DNA of 64,000 nucleotides from Pristionchus mayeri. Taxonomy: Eukaryota > Nematoda > Chromadorea > Rhabditida > Neodiplogasteridae. How positions within the stretch are numbered: the first letter of the stretch is position 1; every line of letters starts with the position of its first letter. Positions 36,071 to 47,910 of the stretch are shown one piece after another. The DNA lies in assembly GCA_036245805.1 (NCBI GenBank), contig BTRK01000001.1, positions 29,767,087 to 29,831,086 on the forward strand, given 5' to 3'. A model generated the notes under the pieces. It saw only the letters and a list, made by a program, of their open reading frames with translations. It was not told the origin of the DNA and did no database searches. The translations under genes and the position numbers were made by a program.

Positions 36071-39000
36071 TCAAAAGTCCTGATGAAGTGACGGAATGTA
36101 TGCGGGAATCGGCAGGACTCCGATGAGAAAATCACTGTTCGGCAGCTTCCTAAAATGTGTTGAGTGTTAAAAACAGTTATTAAGAGTGTCCAATGTTATT
36201 TAGCTCACGTCATGGACGCCCTCTCGTCCCATGTATCGTTACTAGGATTGTACATATGCACTGTTTTCTGTTCATGATCAATCATGAAAAATTTTCCAGG
36301 TGAGGCAATCAGCTGGATATAATCTCTGCAATGAATGATTGATCCACTGTTAAAATTCTCAAACAACGTTCGCAGAATGCTATGCTGCTATTGCTCCGCT
36401 TACATGTTCTTGAGGTTCGTCAGCGTAGTCCATGTGTTTAATTGCGGGTCGTATCTTTCAATGATGTTCAATTCACTGCTGACAATATTGCCCCTGAAAG
36501 AAACGGAGTTATGATTAGTTGGCTGAGTGCCATGGACGCTTATGGGACAGGGAAGTGCGCGAATTCAAATATCTGTCAAGAGCTGTCAAAAAACTGCTTG
36601 CGGGAATCACGTGACGGCTGTTCTACCACTGAGCTAACCAACCGATGGTTGTATATCCCATAGCTCACGCTATGGTCTTTAGCTCCCTCACACTACTTTG
36701 CCGAGAGTCCTTTAATAATCATTGAAAAACCTCACTCTCCAGCAACATAAATGTATCCGTTCAGAGCAGCGGCACTCGCTCCCCATCGTTTTGTGCTCAT
36801 TGGGGCAATTGGAGTCCAGCTAAATGGCATCTAATAGTCATACTTTTTGCTGTCGCCTCACCAGCCTGTATGAGGGTCATAGCACTCTCCGCAGTCTAAG
36901 AACGTGTCTTGATATCCACCAAAGACTAAAAATTACAATTATGTTGTGTCCTTGATCCTGGCAGTCGTAGTAGACAAACCAAAGGACGGAATGTACAAAA
37001 ATTGTATCCCCGTATCTACTCTTTGGTTATATTAATTTAGATCAGTTCGCTGTATTAATGATTTACCTAACAGACTACAATGCGCGCGCTTACTTTGCCG
37101 AGTTTAAGTAAGGGCACACACGTGTGCGTCAAAGGTTTTCCTTAACTAGCCTTGCATTGTAAGAATTGAATTTGCGTAAAGACATACCATATAATTTGCC
37201 ATCAAGCACGCATGATGCCGGTAGCTCGCGAGGTTTGGACATCGATTTTAAGGAAGACCACACTGGAAATATGTCATATTGGATAAAGTCGGTGTGTATT
37301 TATGACACATCGTTTGAATGGGATCTTTTTTTTTACTTCAGATACACGGTATCACAACTATTGTTCACGATGGGATTCGCCAGTACCTGCTGATGAGGGA
37401 TCATATACTTCAACGGAGGAGGATCTGACGTCAGCCATGGTACCACCAGCAACAATTCTGAACATGGAACAATAATTTTAGTAATTAACAATGGTTTCCG
37501 TGAGTTCTTGAAAATACTGATTAATATAAATGATTTCATTCGAAATAATTAAGTTTTTTGTAGCCGCCCACATTTTTCCGTTTAGTACACCGACGGTTGA
37601 ATCACGTCGTGGCGTGATCATGCTAGTCATCTGAATTAGTTTCATCTGGTTTTATATATGATAAAATAATCGATTAATAAATAATACCGAGTGCCATTCA
37701 TTCGTGATCGTATCGTAGTATTTGCTACTACTCCCAATTACGTATATCTGTAACAATCAAAGAAAATTAGTAGCAGGAGATATTCCAAGCAGAAGGCACG
37801 GAAGTGCAGCAAGACTCCTCATTTCTCTCATCTATCTGGTAGGCGTCATAAACTATGAGCGCGGGAACCTTTTTTGGCTCTGTCTGGTTTGGGGCAGTGT
37901 CGATTTGCGGGGGACACATGTCCCCCCAAACCAGACAGAGCCACAAGAAGAACATGATATATTGTATACCCCAGGAACGCATACTAGTGATGGCAAATCG
38001 GCGCGCGCTCTCCTCGTTTCACACGCTCTCTCGCTCTGTCTGACCGGTGAGAGAGCGTGTGAAACTAGGAGAGCGCGCGCCGATTTGGCATCACTAACGC
38101 ATACCTTACGATCAAGGGCAGCGCTCTGATGAGTTGGGCATTTCTCATGTACTTGATCAGGACATTCTAAAATTATCATTTAAAAGTTGTTCCTTGCAGC
38201 GAATCTTACTTGTCCAAGAGTTAGTTATTGGATTGTACAGCTTCATGCTTGCAGTTAAAGCGTTGCGACTCCTAGGGCATGCCCCTTCAATTGAGATGCG
38301 AAACTTTGAACTTGCAGAAAATGAAATACCTATCGAGTAGATCAGAGATTCAGCGCCCTTGTACAATCTCTTTGTTGTGTTGAACGACTCAGACACGATT
38401 TTCGGTTTCTACAAGCATGCAATAATAATTGCAATTTGTAATGTTGAATCTAGTGTTAGAGGAACATGCAATATATAATTTACAATATAATTAGTCATAA
38501 TTAACATGTAGTTACCATTGCTTCATCAAGGAGTCCGGTGCACTCGAAACTCTCATTCACCCAATGTGCCTTAGCCAATTTCTCCTTGATATCAGCTGGA
38601 TTGAGATGAGAAAAACTAACGCATTTCAGTAGTCTAAACGACACTTTTTTTATAAACCTTCGAGTTTCGTTGGAAAAATAAAATGCTCACTTACCTCACT
38701 GAGAATTGCTTTCTCCTACTATCGTATTCGATCCATCGATTAAGTGCTTCGAATACCTTAATCAGACCTTGGGGACGAGTCATTTTCCATTTCGATACCT
38801 GCATTTCATCATCGACATAGATTGAATCTCTCTGAAGGATGCACTCCAGATCATCAAATGATAGATCCAAGAACTCATTAGTTTGAGAGATGGGCACGAA
38901 ATTACGTTGAAATCGATTACATTCTTCGCTTTTCGTACTTTAGCACACATACTCACATCTAAAAGAGCATTGAGACGTTTTATTGTGTAATTGAAGGCCT

Positions 39001-42000
39001 TGAGGAACAGGGCGAGGGGAAAGAGAGTGTCAATGCCGATTCGGTCCATCATGAATTTAGCGCATTCGTCAATAACTGGGAGCTGAAGTAGAAAAACGGA
39101 TATAGAGAAAGGATCACTGCGACGGGAAACAGTGGAGAGGAAAGCTGACTCGATTCACTGCTTACCATGTGCAGAAAATTCGCTGCAACTATAATATCCT
39201 GTACGCTCTCTTCCGTTATTCTCAGTTGTCCAGTGTAGGCGTAGTGTAGAAGACTGTCAAACGTAGATGAGTCGATAACTGGAAAGATTTTTGTTGTGTC
39301 AACGAGAAATTGTAAGGCACATTGGGTGAAGGGGACGTTCGATTGCACCGGACAACTGGATGAAACAATGGTAACTATCAGGTTGTTGCGAAAGTCTTGT
39401 CGCGTCATAGCGCATGAACATTGTAGCGCCTATAGTCCTTATTTCCGCTATCGATATCATGTAATTAATTACTATCGATGAGGTATTGGATAGTCTTTCT
39501 AGCGCACCTTACTCCGCAGCTGAAGGATCATTAACAAATTAACAGTGCAAGACGAAACTCGGCCGAATGATATTACCGACATGCTCATTTTTACGTTTAA
39601 TACTACTCGGAAAAGAGTGATATGGACAAAAGCATAACATATTCATAAACCTCATGATACAGGCATTACCAGGGCTCATTAAAAGACTCATTAATAAGCA
39701 CAAATGCCTTTCTGAAAATTGTTACATATTTCGAAATCAAGATTGGACGAGAATTCTCTAGTACATGTTTTTTCGTACCATTTTCTTTTCGATGGACCTG
39801 AGAATGTATATCAGCCTGAAAAACATAATGTGTGAGGTGATGGACTTACTATTTCAGTTTGTGGTTGGTGTAATATGTTCCCGTCAAAATTCTCCTTTCA
39901 AAATAGAGATCCTCAAATTTTCATGACGAAAACTACCCTATTTGGCAAAATTAGTGCTCGCATCCGACTTAAATGGTAGGCCTATTGGGCTTATCTGAAC
40001 AAGCAACCCTTCCTCTATTATCATTTCACAAGAAATATTTCAGAAGTCGCTAGTTGTTTTTAGGCTATGATAAATTTGAAACATATTTTTATCACATTTT
40101 CGCTCAAAATAAAATTCGTGAAATTGTCTGGTTTTATATTGGGGCTTTACTAGGGTTAACTACATGTTTATGGTGCGCATGTATGTACCTAACATATATT
40201 ATGAGGTCAGACAACATATATTCCAGAGATGCGAAATCGGTGTAGTTACGCACGCGACAAGACTTTCGCAACAACCTAATACATGCTAACTACGATTAAT
40301 TATATTGTAAATAATATACAATATTCGGAACGTACCACACATGGTTGACAGATTGATCACTCCTGATGCGCACTCAGTCATGTTTGAGTTGAAGAGTGCT
40401 TGAAAGAAAGGGATCCGAGCGCTCAGAAGTTCCTTTAATCGATTGGATTTCTACGTTTAATACATAAATCACGAACAAGTACCATAATATGTTCTGTGTC
40501 CATATATTTTTGCAAAAAGACGTCAGATAACTCTGTTCATTACACATCCAAGCTCTTTCGAATTGTGAGAAAGTATGCTAAAAAATAATGTCCTGGCCCA
40601 TTTCTCCTCTTCTCACCATATGCGCTCGCAGATTTTTCTCTCCGACTTTAATCGTAACATTGTAGGATTTGTTCTTGAAGTATTGACTTTCCTGAAACAA
40701 TTACTATCAAAAGGAATTTTTAAAATATATTTATGAGGTAGGTCGGAAAGTTTTTACATGCATGGCAATTTTTCACATCCCCTTTCATGAATCATCTTAT
40801 GGTTTTTGTAGTGTCTAGATGTGGGCTTGGATAATCTCTATGGCAATCAATAGGTCAGACCGTTTCGATCAATAAATTTGGTGCATATAAGGTACGAACT
40901 TCGCCCAGTCGAATATTTATGGAGAAATTTGAACCTCGAAAAGGTTGCATATTGATATTCCTCGTTTGCCACTAATGTTGAAAACCTGGTTTTTCCTTGT
41001 TATCAATACTAACAACTCGCGCCCTATCGCATATTATCCAGTCCGCATAGGTAGGCATCTAGTTTTCGGGAGAAATAATCGCACAGGCCTAATCGTGTGG
41101 TTTATGTATTCCTAACAATAAGGGCCATGTTTTTTTAAAAATTAAATTGATACATAATGAAGGAAACAATGTATTGCCCGTCGGAATCGTGTCAGGGACC
41201 ATGGACTACCGAAAAAAATGCGTACAAATTCATAGGCAAGCAAATGTGCCACCCTCACATGAATTTTATTCGCTTCATCCACGGCACGCGTTATGCCAAC
41301 CACGTGATTACTTTCTACTATAAACTGAATGTATAGACAAAGAGTGCGTCCTTTTTTCCTGGAGTAATCTACCCCAGGTCTTATTTTAATCAGTACTGAG
41401 AAAGCCTATGGTTCAAGCTGGCTATTCAAAAATAAGCGAAAAAAAGGCATAAATATGCTCCCCCCCAGCTCGCTGTGATCGAGCCCGAAGACCCAGGGCT
41501 GCTCTTCCCTATTCTTTCCTCAACGGCAATTATCACTGTCGGTGATAAAAATTAAATATATTTTTAAAATACAAAATAACTGACTCTTTGCGTGAAAAGA
41601 AGGGCTAAGCGTGTAGCGTGCCGCTCTCGACGACAGATAGCAGCTGCATTGGAGATGCGCTGCATAGCCGTTACTGCGGCCTTGCGGGTAGGGCGCTCGC
41701 TTGCGGCCGGAGCTATTTCGCTCTACAAAGTTGTTATGCTGACCTATTCAGAGAAGGATTTTTTGAAGTTCATGGTAGCTCAATCGAAAGAGGATGGAAA
41801 ATGCTTCCAAATTCATTTTTTGAGCGAGCTATTTGCTTGTGAATTCAGACTGTGCTCCACTGATCTTTGTAGGGGGGGGGGGGGTGTCAGATCAGAGTGT
41901 GAAGAGATATGACTCGATAAAAAAAACACTGAAATTCTGAATTTTGGGGTTTATGACATTTTTTCTCTATCATATTTTGAGTCCGAGATGAGATTTGAAC

Positions 42001-42360
42001 ATGCTATCACGTTGATAAAATTATGGAGACTTTCATTGGCAATGATAAATATAAACTAAAGAGATTTTCCGAAGAACATAATATATGGTCGATGGCCACA
42101 GTAATTTGCATGATCAAGATAAAAAAAAAGAGAGTTTCCGAAGAACTTAATATACCGTTTTAAAATTTTCAGTTTGAGTATCTGTAATTTGCCAACCTCC
42201 GGGAAGGTATGATTGATTATCACGTTGTCCGGAAGATTCGAAGGAGCACTGAGTGTGATTTCAACACCTGTAATGTTACCGTCAAGAACAAAAAATATCA
42301 TGAAGATAAAAATGTTAAGAGCAGCTAACCACAAGTCTTGAAGACTTGATGAGATGCCAT
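36071..42360 (-). CDS. BTB-BACK-Kelch protein, gene B, best-preserved copy
   Basis: Twenty-one exons: 42360-42330, 42267-42197, 40691-40617, 40432-40336, 39278-39166, 39082-38957, 38906-38799, 38756-38695, 38633-38516, 38387-38330, 38284-38210, 38166-38105, 37747-37688, 37630-37572, 37457-37387, 37262-37188, 36925-36862, 36819-36736, 36493-36404, 36325-36209, 36149-36071. All phases join to one frame of 564 residues, the usual length for this family. The BTB domain (exons 2-5, ARIPFFQALFNSNM, YAYTGQLRI) is followed by a BACK domain (exons 6-9, IDECAKFMMDR, FEALNRWIEY) and about six Kelch repeats (exons 10-21, for example VEVYDPSS, YIYVAG, ERYDPQLNTW). Predicted role: substrate adaptor of a Cullin-3 ubiquitin ligase. 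One lesion: the exon 7 acceptor reads TTTCAA where gene A has TTTCAG. If that is real, exon 7 would be skipped in frame or the gene is also decaying. Confidence 0.78.
36505..36712 (-). repeat. tRNA-derived SINE-like repeat, copy 1
   Basis: Lies in gene B intron 18. On the minus strand it carries a tRNA A-box-like segment (TTAGCTCAGTGGTAGAAC). The region that should hold the B box is deleted relative to copy 2 at 45,197-45,434. Flanking conserved sequence (CTCTCGGCAAAGTAG at the 5' side and GAATTCGCGCACTTCC toward the 3' side) matches copy 2 throughout. Confidence 0.7.
37855..38098. repeat. Two adjacent strong hairpins in gene B intron 12
   Basis: The first hairpin pairs GGCTCTGTCTGGTTTGGG (37,876-37,893) with its complement near 37,926-37,943. 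The second (about 37,986-38,094) pairs GATGGCAAATCGGCGCGCGC with its near complement over about 48 bases around a CTGACCGGTGAG centre. Both look like small fold-back MITEs. Their GC content is well above the surroundings. Confidence 0.75.
39378..40279. mobile_element. Mariner-type non-autonomous element in gene B intron 4
   Basis: The ends TCAGGTTGTTGCGAAAGTCT and the complement of TTAGGTTGTTGCGAAAGTCT extend to a CTTGTCGCG match, and are flanked by TA on both sides. The length is 902 bases with no transposase frame. In the paralogs this intron is much shorter, so the insertion is specific to gene B and leaves both splice sites in place. Confidence 0.8.
40692..42196. other. Long intron 2 of gene B
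   Basis: A 1.5-kb intron where the paralog C has about 80 bases. Near 40,738 it contains a lone mariner-type end (AGGTAGGTCGGAAAGTTT). At 41,600-41,720 there is a GC-rich segment with a weak tRNA-like look (TAGCGTGCCGCTCTCGAC). At 41,871-41,884 there is a G-run followed by GTGTCAGATC, resembling one end of the poly-G MITEs. It is probably a stack of degraded insertions. Confidence 0.45.
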
Positions 42361-43158
42361 GTTCGACCGACTCCAGTCGCAAATAAACTGCAAGATGTTT
42401 TACCTGATGAATCGCGACTAAGCCATACTATTTGTTATATTCTAGGAATGTTCCCAGGGCAAATATCAAGAGATACATTTAACGGAGATGGAATAAAAAC
42501 GAGGGAAACAATTAGAGTTCGAGAAACGATACCACGGTCTCTTCATTTTACACACTCTCTCACCGCTCGACCGGTCTAGAGAGTATGTAAAATGAAGAGA
42601 CGAAGGCCCGAATTGCGAACTATAGAAACAATCTACATCCACAGTACAGAACGGGATAAATATATACAAATAAATATTTTGTGACTCAATAAGCGTGGTC
42701 TCATCCATAACTCGATAGTGTAGAAGAGGAATTTGCTCCAGAGGGAATTCAAATACCAAATAATGACAGAAGTGCTAATTGACCCTGACGCTATTCTAGT
42801 TACTTGTCTTAACGGCGTTAACAATCATCACTCATATGTGCCGAATTGTTGGGTTACCGAATTCGATCAGGGACGAGATTGTTGTGACGTTCGAAGAAGG
42901 GCACCAACTCACCGATGACGTGTTCATAGGTACGCATGGATGAAAAGATAGCTTGATATTTCAAAGTCGTCATTAAAGGATACTCGAATAAAGATGGCGC
43001 ACAATTCGCCATACCTTCATTATAGTGCAAAATTTGTCGTATGTATAATACGTAAGAGTGACACATCTAATTCCACAGTTAGGATTGTATATATATTTAT
43101 CAACAATAATTGGTTAAGGCTTTCCAAGGTAGATATTTCAAGGTAACTTAGTAATACT
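42361..43158. other. Spacer between Kelch genes B and C
   Basis: Contains a hairpin at 42,535-42,602 (CGGTCTCTTCATTTTACA paired with its near complement around a CCGGTC centre), similar in design to the second hairpin in gene B intron 12. It also holds the conserved rightward block at about 42,686-42,760 (the KKRKLLQRE-like frame, interrupted by a stop in this copy). No gene is seen in the rest. Confidence 0.5.
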
Positions 43159-45067
43159 TTAATTATTAAAAATATCAAGAGTCGTTTGAAGAGATGCGGG
43201 GATCGGCAGTGTTCCGATGAAGCAATTACTGCAGCGGGTATTCTCCCTAAAAAGGGTTATTATTTGATTATTTATATTCATTTAGTTCAGTTTCTTTAGT
43301 GACTCACTTCATGGATGCCTTTTCCTTCCATGTGTTCGTTTTTGGATTGTACAAATGGACCGTTTTCATGAAGCCGTCAAAAGCGAAAAGTTGTCCGCAT
43401 GAAACGGTTAGTGTTGGATAGCCTCTGAATTTTGTTTTAAATATAATAAATCGAAAACTTCTTTCGTTCTTACACGTTCGGAAGTTTTTCAACTGTTGTC
43501 CATGAATCTGTATCCGGGTCATATCTTTCGACCATATCCAATTCATCGCCCTCGTCCGCTCTAAAACATAAAATCGTATTGTCGAAACACCACTTTTGTC
43601 AATAATATTAATGTTTTTTAATGACATTAGTTATAGGTTGAAATGATAGTATTATAGATAGTATTATAGATAGTAAACTATTTATTATAGATAGTAAACT
43701 CACCCTCCAGCAACGAAAATGTGCCCATCAAGCTCGGCTGCAGTCGCTCCCCATCTCTTCTTTTCCATCGGCGCGATCGGAGTCCAACTATTGATAGATG
43801 ACATTTGAACCACCCTGCTGCCCTCCCTGAGGCCCCAATCCCCCAGCCGACTACTCAATTCGCAGGATATCTGCCAAAATTTCATGAATATTTCCCTCTT
43901 CTACTCGGTCTTCTCTCTTGGTGGATCAATGCATTGAAATTAGGCGCTAGAGTTCGAAATTCGGGTTGCCTTCTCTTAATTCCCACACTCTTTCGATTGG
44001 TGAGGGAATATGTAGAATCAAGAGACTGTGGCATCATTTCTCGGACTCTATTGTACGCACGCTCACACTTCTTGAATGCCACAAAATGTTGCCGATTTAC
44101 ACTCACCAATCAGTAACAGGATCGCAGCACTCTCCGCATTCCAAAGATGTGCCTGGATCAAATCCACCAAATACTGAAAATACATTATTTAAGCATCTTG
44201 GGAAATCAATAGTTCAGCACGTTATATATTTTGCATGTTTTCGTATTAGGTAGAGGAGCATGTGTGGGGGATAACCAGTCAAATATTGTGCAGGAAATGC
44301 AGTGTGAATTCAAACCGTATAGCTTTCCATCGAGGACACAGGATGCAGCATAATTGCGAGGCTTAGATAGCGATTTCAACGTAGACCACTCTGTGAGAGA
44401 TAAGATGTTATTATAGTCATGTACAGACATAAATTCTTTCTTCTAAAACAGATGTTTCGTCCAGAACTAGTACCTCCCGATGAAGTGTCGTAGCAAAACT
44501 GTGGAGCATACTAAACGACTGAAGCCAACCACCAGCCGCAATTCTAAAATATGGTACAATGGTTGAGACTAAATCAGCAATTATTACTGAGGCATCAAGG
44601 TCTAAAATTCAACCTGTTGAAATTGTTTTTGAATTAACCATTAATTAGCTACTCACATTCTTCCGCCGATTACACCTACAACAACAGTATCGCGTGCTGT
44701 GCTCATGTCGGGCACATGAAATGGTTGATTAGTATTAATTATAACCACGGTTTTAATCTTTAAAAATCGATAAATAATAGATACTGAGTGCCACTCATTC
44801 GAGATTGTATCGTAGTATGTATTGGTTTTTCCAATGACGTATATCTGCAACGATTTCGATCAAAAATATACGTAGAAGATGATACTAAACAGTACTTTAT
44901 GACCCACGACAGCTGACTGATGAAAAGCGCTTCTGTCATGTGCTTGATCCGGACATTCTACAATTATGTTTTAGATGAGGATATTCTGATGCCCAAATCT
45001 TACTTGTCCAAGTGTTACTTATCGGATTGTACAACTCCATACATGCGCCCGAACCATCACCACGGTT

Positions 45068-45165
45068 TCGATTTTCTCCTTAAAGGAGGACTGAAGGCAA
45101 AGTTCAACTTTGGACCCTGTCATTGCCATGACCTAGCTCCTCTTAACGACTAAAGGCTCCCAAAA
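45068..45165. repeat. Dispersed-repeat fragment replacing part of a Kelch exon
   Basis: A block including TTAAAGGAGGACTGAAGGC takes the place of the 5' part of the Kelch exon whose 3' part (MELYNPISNTW on the minus strand) survives next to it. A similar module occurs at about 868-900. It is probably a fragment of a repeat family. Confidence 0.45.
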
Positions 45166-45196
45166 AATTACATTAATATCTCAACTGTGAATATAG

Positions 45197-45434
45197 TTAT
45201 GATTAGTTGGCTGAGTGCCATGGACGATTGTGGGACAGGGAAGTGCGCGAATTCAAATATCTGGAAGTTTTGTCAAAAACTGGTGGGGATCGAACCCACA
45301 ACTTTCCGATTACGTGACGGCTGCTCTACCACTGAGCTATCCTGCCGATGTGCGTGCTCTTCCTAGATCGCGCTATGATCTTTGGAGGGTGGAACCTCCC
45401 TTCTATCGATGTGGCTACTTTGCCGAGAGCCCTC
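45197..45434 (-). repeat. tRNA-derived SINE-like repeat, copy 2
   Basis: On the minus strand, 45,346-45,281 has a tRNA-like head with a good A box (GATAGCTCAGTGGTAGAG) and a good B box arm (GTGGGTTCGATCCCCAC). The acceptor stem does not pair and the anticodon stem is imperfect, so it is not a functional tRNA gene. About 85 bases upstream and 85 downstream are shared with copy 1 in gene B. The two copies lie in different introns of paralogous genes, so they inserted independently rather than being duplicated with the genes. Confidence 0.75.
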
Positions 45435-46981
45435 TAAATTGAGAAAATAAATTTAAACTTTTAGAAAATGGATTACCAATCGAGTAGATAAGTGATTGAG
45501 CGTCCTTGCAAAATCTCTCTGTTGTTTTGAACAAATTTGGCTCGTTTTGTGTATTATTGGTTTTAATTAGACCCTACAACCACGTAATATTCATATTTAT
45601 TGAAATATATTCTCATTTGCGTTACCATTGCTTCACCAATGAGTTGCATGCACTCGAAACTCTCCGTACACAAATACGTCTTTGACACTTTACCAATGAT
45701 GGCAGCTGGTTTGAGATGAGTAAATCGAACGCATTTTAGCAGTCTAAACGAAACTTTGTTTTACAAAACGTTGGGTTTCGCGTTCGTTGGATTTTGAACA
45801 TAACATAAAATGTAAACCTGACGGCGAATTGTTTTCTACTACTATCGCATACAATCCATCGATTGAGTGCTTCGAATACCTTAATCAAGCACGAGTTTTT
45901 TTTTCTTTCCCACGTCCACTTAATTTTCAATTACCTGCATTTCATCATCGACATAGAGCGAATTTCTCTGAAGGATATACTCCAAATCGCCAACTGATAT
46001 GCCCATGAATTCGTTAGTTTGAGAGACAGATACGAAATTACTCTGGATTGGCTCAGTTTTTAGTCTTCTTGAACATGTACTCACATCGAAAAGAGCAGTT
46101 AGGCGTTTACTGTTGTAATTGAAGGTTTTGAAATAGAGGAAGAGCGGAAGTAGAGTGTTGATTCTGATACGATCGACCATAAACTGTGCACATTCATCTA
46201 TCACTGAGAGCTAAAGTAGATGAAAGATTTTGGTGTCCAGCTAACTCAATTTAGTCGTGATTACCATTTGCAGAAAATTGGCAGCAACTATAATGTCTTG
46301 AACGGTTTCTTCCGTTATTATCAATTGTCCAGTGTAGGCGTAGTTCAGAAGATTTTCAAACGTAGGTGAATCAATTACTGGAAGTAGTTTTGTTAAGGAA
46401 TACAACATTTGGAGCGCACCACACTTGGATGACAGACTGATTTCTCCTGACGCGCATTCAGTCATGTTTGAGTTGAACAGCGCATGAAAGAAAGGGATCC
46501 GAGCGCTCAGAAGCTCCTTTAATGAATCATTCTCTTCTAATTCTCTCGGCCGGTTAACCGGTGAGGAAGTTTGTGAAGTAAAAAGAATGGTTTATGATGT
46601 GGTCATAAAGAGCTATTGACTCCCCGTCTCACCTTGTGAGCTCTCAAACTCTTCTCTCCGACTTCATCATATTGTAGGGTTTGAAGTCTTTGCATTCCTG
46701 AATGACGTATGATGAGACGGAATATAATTTAAACATATATTCATTTTTTTCATATGGCCAGTCTAAGTGTATTATTCTAACCTCTGGTAAGGCATGATTG
46801 ATTGTCACGTTGTCGGGGAGATTCAATGGAATACTGAGCGGAATATCAACACCTGCAAACAGTTAAGATCATGGAAATATCTTATTATTTAAAATGTTTG
46901 AACATACTTACCACATGTATTGAAGACTCGTTTAGAAGCCATCTTCTGCAGACTACGGATGCCGAGACACTGAAAACTCTG

Positions 46982-47210
46982 GTTTCCTCCAACCAGTTGC
47001 TGGGTAACGCGCCAACAACTGACAACTGTTAGCTTATGCTCCGCCCATTCTAACAGGTTAACCAGTTGTTACCTTTTTTTGGCCAGTTGCTCACCAGTTA
47101 GAGTGGGCGGAGCTTAGGCTAACCAGTTGCTAACCAGTGCTATGACCAGTTCGCAACCAGTGCCCTGTCCAGTTGTTGGCGGGTTCCCCAGTAACTGGTT
47201 GGAAGAAATC
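46982..47210. mobile_element. MITE rich in AACCAGTTG repeats
   Basis: Inverted ends CCTCCAACCAGTTGCTGGG and the near complement of TTCTTCCAACCAGTTACTGGG span about 230 bases, with several internal copies of AACCAGTTG or its complement and a central T-run. It lies about 40 bases upstream of gene C's start codon, in its promoter region. Confidence 0.75.
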
Positions 47211-47910
47211 AGAGAAGTATCTATCTAATGAATCGCGTTGACACCATAATATTTGTTATAGCCCTTTTTCCAGTGTCATCAATCTACCCAGGGCAAATGT
47301 CAATATATACACGTAACGGCGATGTGATACAAGTGTGGGCATCAATCTACAAGGACAATTCACTGCAAAAAAAGGGAATAAAAATTCATGCAAATATCGT
47401 GTGAGATAGACTCTCTGAGCGTGGTCTCATCTATGCCTCTACAGTGAAGAAGAGGAAGCTGCTCCAGAGGGAGCGCAAGGCGCGTAAATCCCGTGGAGCC
47501 TGGGGAGAAAGAGCGAGAGGGCTACTAACTCCAATCACGTAATGCTATCCTCTTAGTTCGTGGATTGCTCTTTCAGGTTTATTCCGATAACGAACGAGAC
47601 TCTAACCTGCTAACTAGTGGCGCGATAGTTTGTTCGTATCTACTTCTTAGAGGGATGGGCGGTGTTCAACCGCATTCGTACAATAATGAGGATGGACCCA
47701 ATTTAAATGTGAAGTATGCACGGAATTTATATATTTGCAACTGAAACATGTGCATATTTGTGGGTATCCAAAACAGCTTATCATAAAACTTTATGTTTAA
47801 AAGGTGTACACAACTCAGTGATAAATCGAATACTTAAAGCTAATATTGCGAAGTGATTATCATACTTAAAGTTATATCACTAATAAGATTGATAAGTGAA
47901 GTTGGACATT
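47211..47910. other. Spacer between Kelch genes C and D
   Basis: Holds the conserved rightward block at about 47,412-47,495 (SERGLIYAST, KKRKLLQRERKARKS). The remainder (47,500-47,910) is without a recognised gene. Confidence 0.45.

Larger units (their letters stand above)
43159..46942 (-). pseudogene. BTB-BACK-Kelch gene C, decayed
   Basis: Exon 1 (46942-46912) and most later exons align with gene B: BTB (ARIPFFHALFNSNM, NYAYTGQLII), BACK (DECAQFMVDR, FEALNRWIVC) and Kelch strands (RWGATAAELDGHIFVAGG, MSTARDTVVVGVIGG), with a stop at 43,159. Lesions: the BTB exon near 46,660-46,670 is four bases shorter than in gene A, shifting frame before VGEKSL. The Kelch exon at about 44,475-44,543 has a one-base loss (...CSTV then YDTSSG in another frame). 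The first Kelch exon (about 45,012-45,065) has its 5' half replaced by repeat sequence. The acceptor before MSTARDT is not recognisable. Inferred non-functional. Confidence 0.75.

Noticed and set aside
37722..38179. Open frames of 108 and 135 codons on both strands
   Set aside because: They are produced by the GC-rich hairpins in gene B intron 12, and the Kelch splice phases on either side are intact without them.
45281..45346. Functional tRNA gene
   Set aside because: A and B boxes are good, but the acceptor stem does not pair and the anticodon stem has mismatches. The unit extends on both sides and occurs twice, so it is a tRNA-derived repeat.
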